Source of the DNA: Gemmataceae bacterium
GTDB lineage: Bacteria > Planctomycetota > Planctomycetia > Gemmatales > Gemmataceae
Direction: 5' to 3'
Assembly: GCA_009692065.1 (NCBI GenBank)
Contig: SHZY01000003.1
Coordinates: forward strand, 1 to 64,000
DNA: 64,000 nucleotides
Part shown: positions 62,656-64,000 of the stretch, piece after piece
Numbering within the stretch: the stretch's first letter is position 1
How the letters are laid out: each line of letters opens with the position of its first letter
Program-made: the position numbers and the translations under genes
Notes under the pieces: generated by a model
Told to the model about the DNA's origin: nothing
Database searches by the model: none
Seen by the model: only the letters and a program-made list of their open reading frames with translations

Positions 62656-64000
62656 ATGCGTCACCTATCAGCCAATTCTCGCGACGTGCGCCGCCCCGGC
62701 ATGGTGCTCCTGGTCGTCATGGCACTCCTGGCGCTCTTCTCCAGCGTGGCGCTGGGCTTCGTCTTCTACGCTGATGCCGAGGCCGTTGCCGCCAGGGCCA
62801 ATAACGAGTCGATGGCCAAGGACCAGCCCGACATCGACACGGAGCTGCTCGCCGCGTACTTTCTCAACCAGCTCATGTACCCGACGGACAACATCTATTC
62901 GGCCATGCGCGGTTGGGACCTGGCCCGGTCGATGCATGGCTACAATCCGACCACGCTGAACTACACGCCCTACAACGGCACGGGCCGCATCAGCTTGATG
63001 TACCCGGACATCACCTTCCCCGTCGATAATTTCACGATGGTGAATTACACGACGTACTGGGACCGGACCTCGGCCAGCCCCGGCGTGAATTTCGTACGCA
63101 CGCCGGAATACACGGACAAGGTGCCGTTTCTGCCGGCCGGTGGGCCGCCGTCGCCGACCCATCTGGCAGCCGGTGGGCCAACCTACCGCTACGTCGGCGG
63201 CTCGAACCCGCCGTGGACTGCCTATGACACGAACAGCCTGTTCCTGGCGGAGATGACCGCGGATGGGTACGTTCGGCGGCCTTCCTTCATCCGTCCTTGG
63301 ATGCAAGGCAACATCCCGGGTTCCGACGCCAATAAATACATGTCGCTTCGCCCCGATGTCGGCTGGCACCCCGCCTTCGTCACGCCGGACAACGAATTTG
63401 TCCCCGGACCCGTGCCGGGAACGGGCTACCACCTAGATGTACGCAATAACGACGCCGGCCGCGGCGCGCTGATCAACGGCGTCCCCTACCAGAACGACAG
63501 CACCTTGATGGACCTCGGCTTCCCCGTGAAGACCGCCCCGAATGGCCGACGCTTCAAGCCGCTTTTCGCGCCGCTGATCGTGGACCTGAGCAACCGCCTG
63601 CACCTGTGGGCGCACCACAACCGCATCGGCGCCGGCGCTGCGCACGTCTCCAATCAGGGCCTGGGAGCGCCGGAAGTCAACCTCGGCAAGCTGCCCGGCG
63701 CAGTTGCAGCCGAGTTGCAAGCGCTGCTCAATCTGCGTTACGGCGGCGTCGTCGGCGGACCTGGCTCGTTGCCGGCGGGATCGCCGACACGCTTTCCGAA
63801 CGCTGCCAACGTCTCCTGGTTCGCCAATCTCGACGCCGATGGCCGCAATTCCGCTACCGGTGGCTATAGCAACAGGCCGCTCACTGCCTGGGCGATCGTC
63901 GTCGGCATGAGTCTCGTCATCGACGCGGGCAGCGCCAGCCAGGAAACCGTCGGCGTGACCGGGGTAGGCCCAGGCAACACCTTCACCGCGAATTTCGCCA
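62656..64000 (+). CDS. PilX-like pilus protein, truncated by window end
   Basis: ATG 62656 (MRHLSANSRDVRRPGMVLLV) opens a frame with no stop to base 64000 (448 codons visible), so it is absent from the ORF track. After 'PGMVLLVVMALLALFSSVAL' (one membrane helix without the Glu5 of pilins) it continues as a large hydrophilic region with 'AVAARANNESMAKD', Asn/Tyr-rich strands and 'DAGSASQETVGVTG' near the edge. The 'GMVLLVVMALLALFS' start resembles PilX/GspK-type proteins that sit at the pseudopilus tip. The rest lies outside the window. GGGAGTCC precedes the ATG. Confidence 0.8.
   Translation, partial: MRHLSANSRDVRRPGMVLLVVMALLALFSSVALGFVFYADAEAVAARANNESMAKDQPDIDTELLAAYFLNQLMYPTDNIYSAMRGWDLARSMHGYNPTTLNYTPYNGTGRISLMYPDITFPVDNFTMVNYTTYWDRTSASPGVNFVRTPEYTDKVPFLPAGGPPSPTHLAAGGPTYRYVGGSNPPWTAYDTNSLFLAEMTADGYVRRPSFIRPWMQGNIPGSDANKYMSLRPDVGWHPAFVTPDNEFVPGPVPGTGYHLDVRNNDAGRGALINGVPYQNDSTLMDLGFPVKTAPNGRRFKPLFAPLIVDLSNRLHLWAHHNRIGAGAAHVSNQGLGAPEVNLGKLPGAVAAELQALLNLRYGGVVGGPGSLPAGSPTRFPNAANVSWFANLDADGRNSATGGYSNRPLTAWAIVVGMSLVIDAGSASQETVGVTGVGPGNTFTANFA

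Noticed and set aside
1-64000. tRNA, rRNA or CRISPR loci
   Set aside because: No cloverleaf with a T-loop GGTTCGAATCC-like core, no rRNA-like stretch and no spaced direct repeats were found by eye. A covariance-model search would be more sensitive.

Overview
The window looks like a chromosomal segment of a high-GC planctomycete, most likely Gemmataceae or close to it. I infer this from family content: a DUF1501 gene with a DUF1549/DUF1553 (PSCyt/PSD1) partner, a planctomycete-type cytochrome c fused to WD40 repeats, a YXWXGXW-type secreted protein, a DtxR domain fused to a metal-ABC permease, and a large set of prepilin-like proteins. There is no plasmid or phage signature. No tRNA, rRNA or CRISPR array was seen.

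Layout. 1-5.1 kb: 5' end of a transposase, a Dabb protein, a WcaJ-type sugar-phosphate transferase, obg, coaX and a shortened MnmE-like GTPase. 5.1-10.3 kb: bacterioferritin and a four-gene Mn/Zn/Fe ABC transporter operon, whose promoter carries a DtxR-like operator and whose last permease carries its own DtxR-like domain. 10.3-19.8 kb: a secreted protein, DUF1501, a REP/RAYT cassette, the PSD1 partner and a giant cytochrome/WD40 protein. 19.8-28.9 kb: an active/degenerate M16 peptidase pair, a GNAT, an aldo/keto reductase, two CBS-pair proteins, a UvrD-type helicase and a small frameshifted exported protein. 28.9-36.5 kb: a TIM-barrel isomerase, a probable metallohydrolase, a parS-like site, an attenuator with a valine-rich leader peptide, cimA and valS. 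36.5-47.7 kb: a frameshifted membrane/ankyrin gene, a GGDEF response regulator, rsmH, an ABC-2-like membrane protein, a YjhG-type dehydratase, a WD40 protein, an IS200-like element and acs. 47.8-64 kb: a YXWXGXW protein, then a long co-directional type IV pilus/type II secretion-like cluster (pilB, pilT, a second pilB, pilC, five prepilin-like genes and a PilX-like gene cut by the window end).

Two themes stand out. First, control elements can be read directly: a 16-bp perfect parS-like palindrome 16 bp upstream of a TTGACA-17-TACTAT promoter, followed by a 34-codon valine/isoleucine-rich leader ORF, mutually exclusive antiterminator and terminator stems, and cimA. The metal-transport operon also has a DtxR-type box inside its promoter. 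Second, the segment is full of palindromic interspersed repeats. At least two families are built around HUH/Y1 transposase genes, one has a transposase-less copy elsewhere in the window, and some palindromes sit in frame inside genes, including valS. Three genes show apparent single-base frameshifts, two of them at homopolymers. These could be sequencing errors, decay, or (for the T10 tract) slippage.
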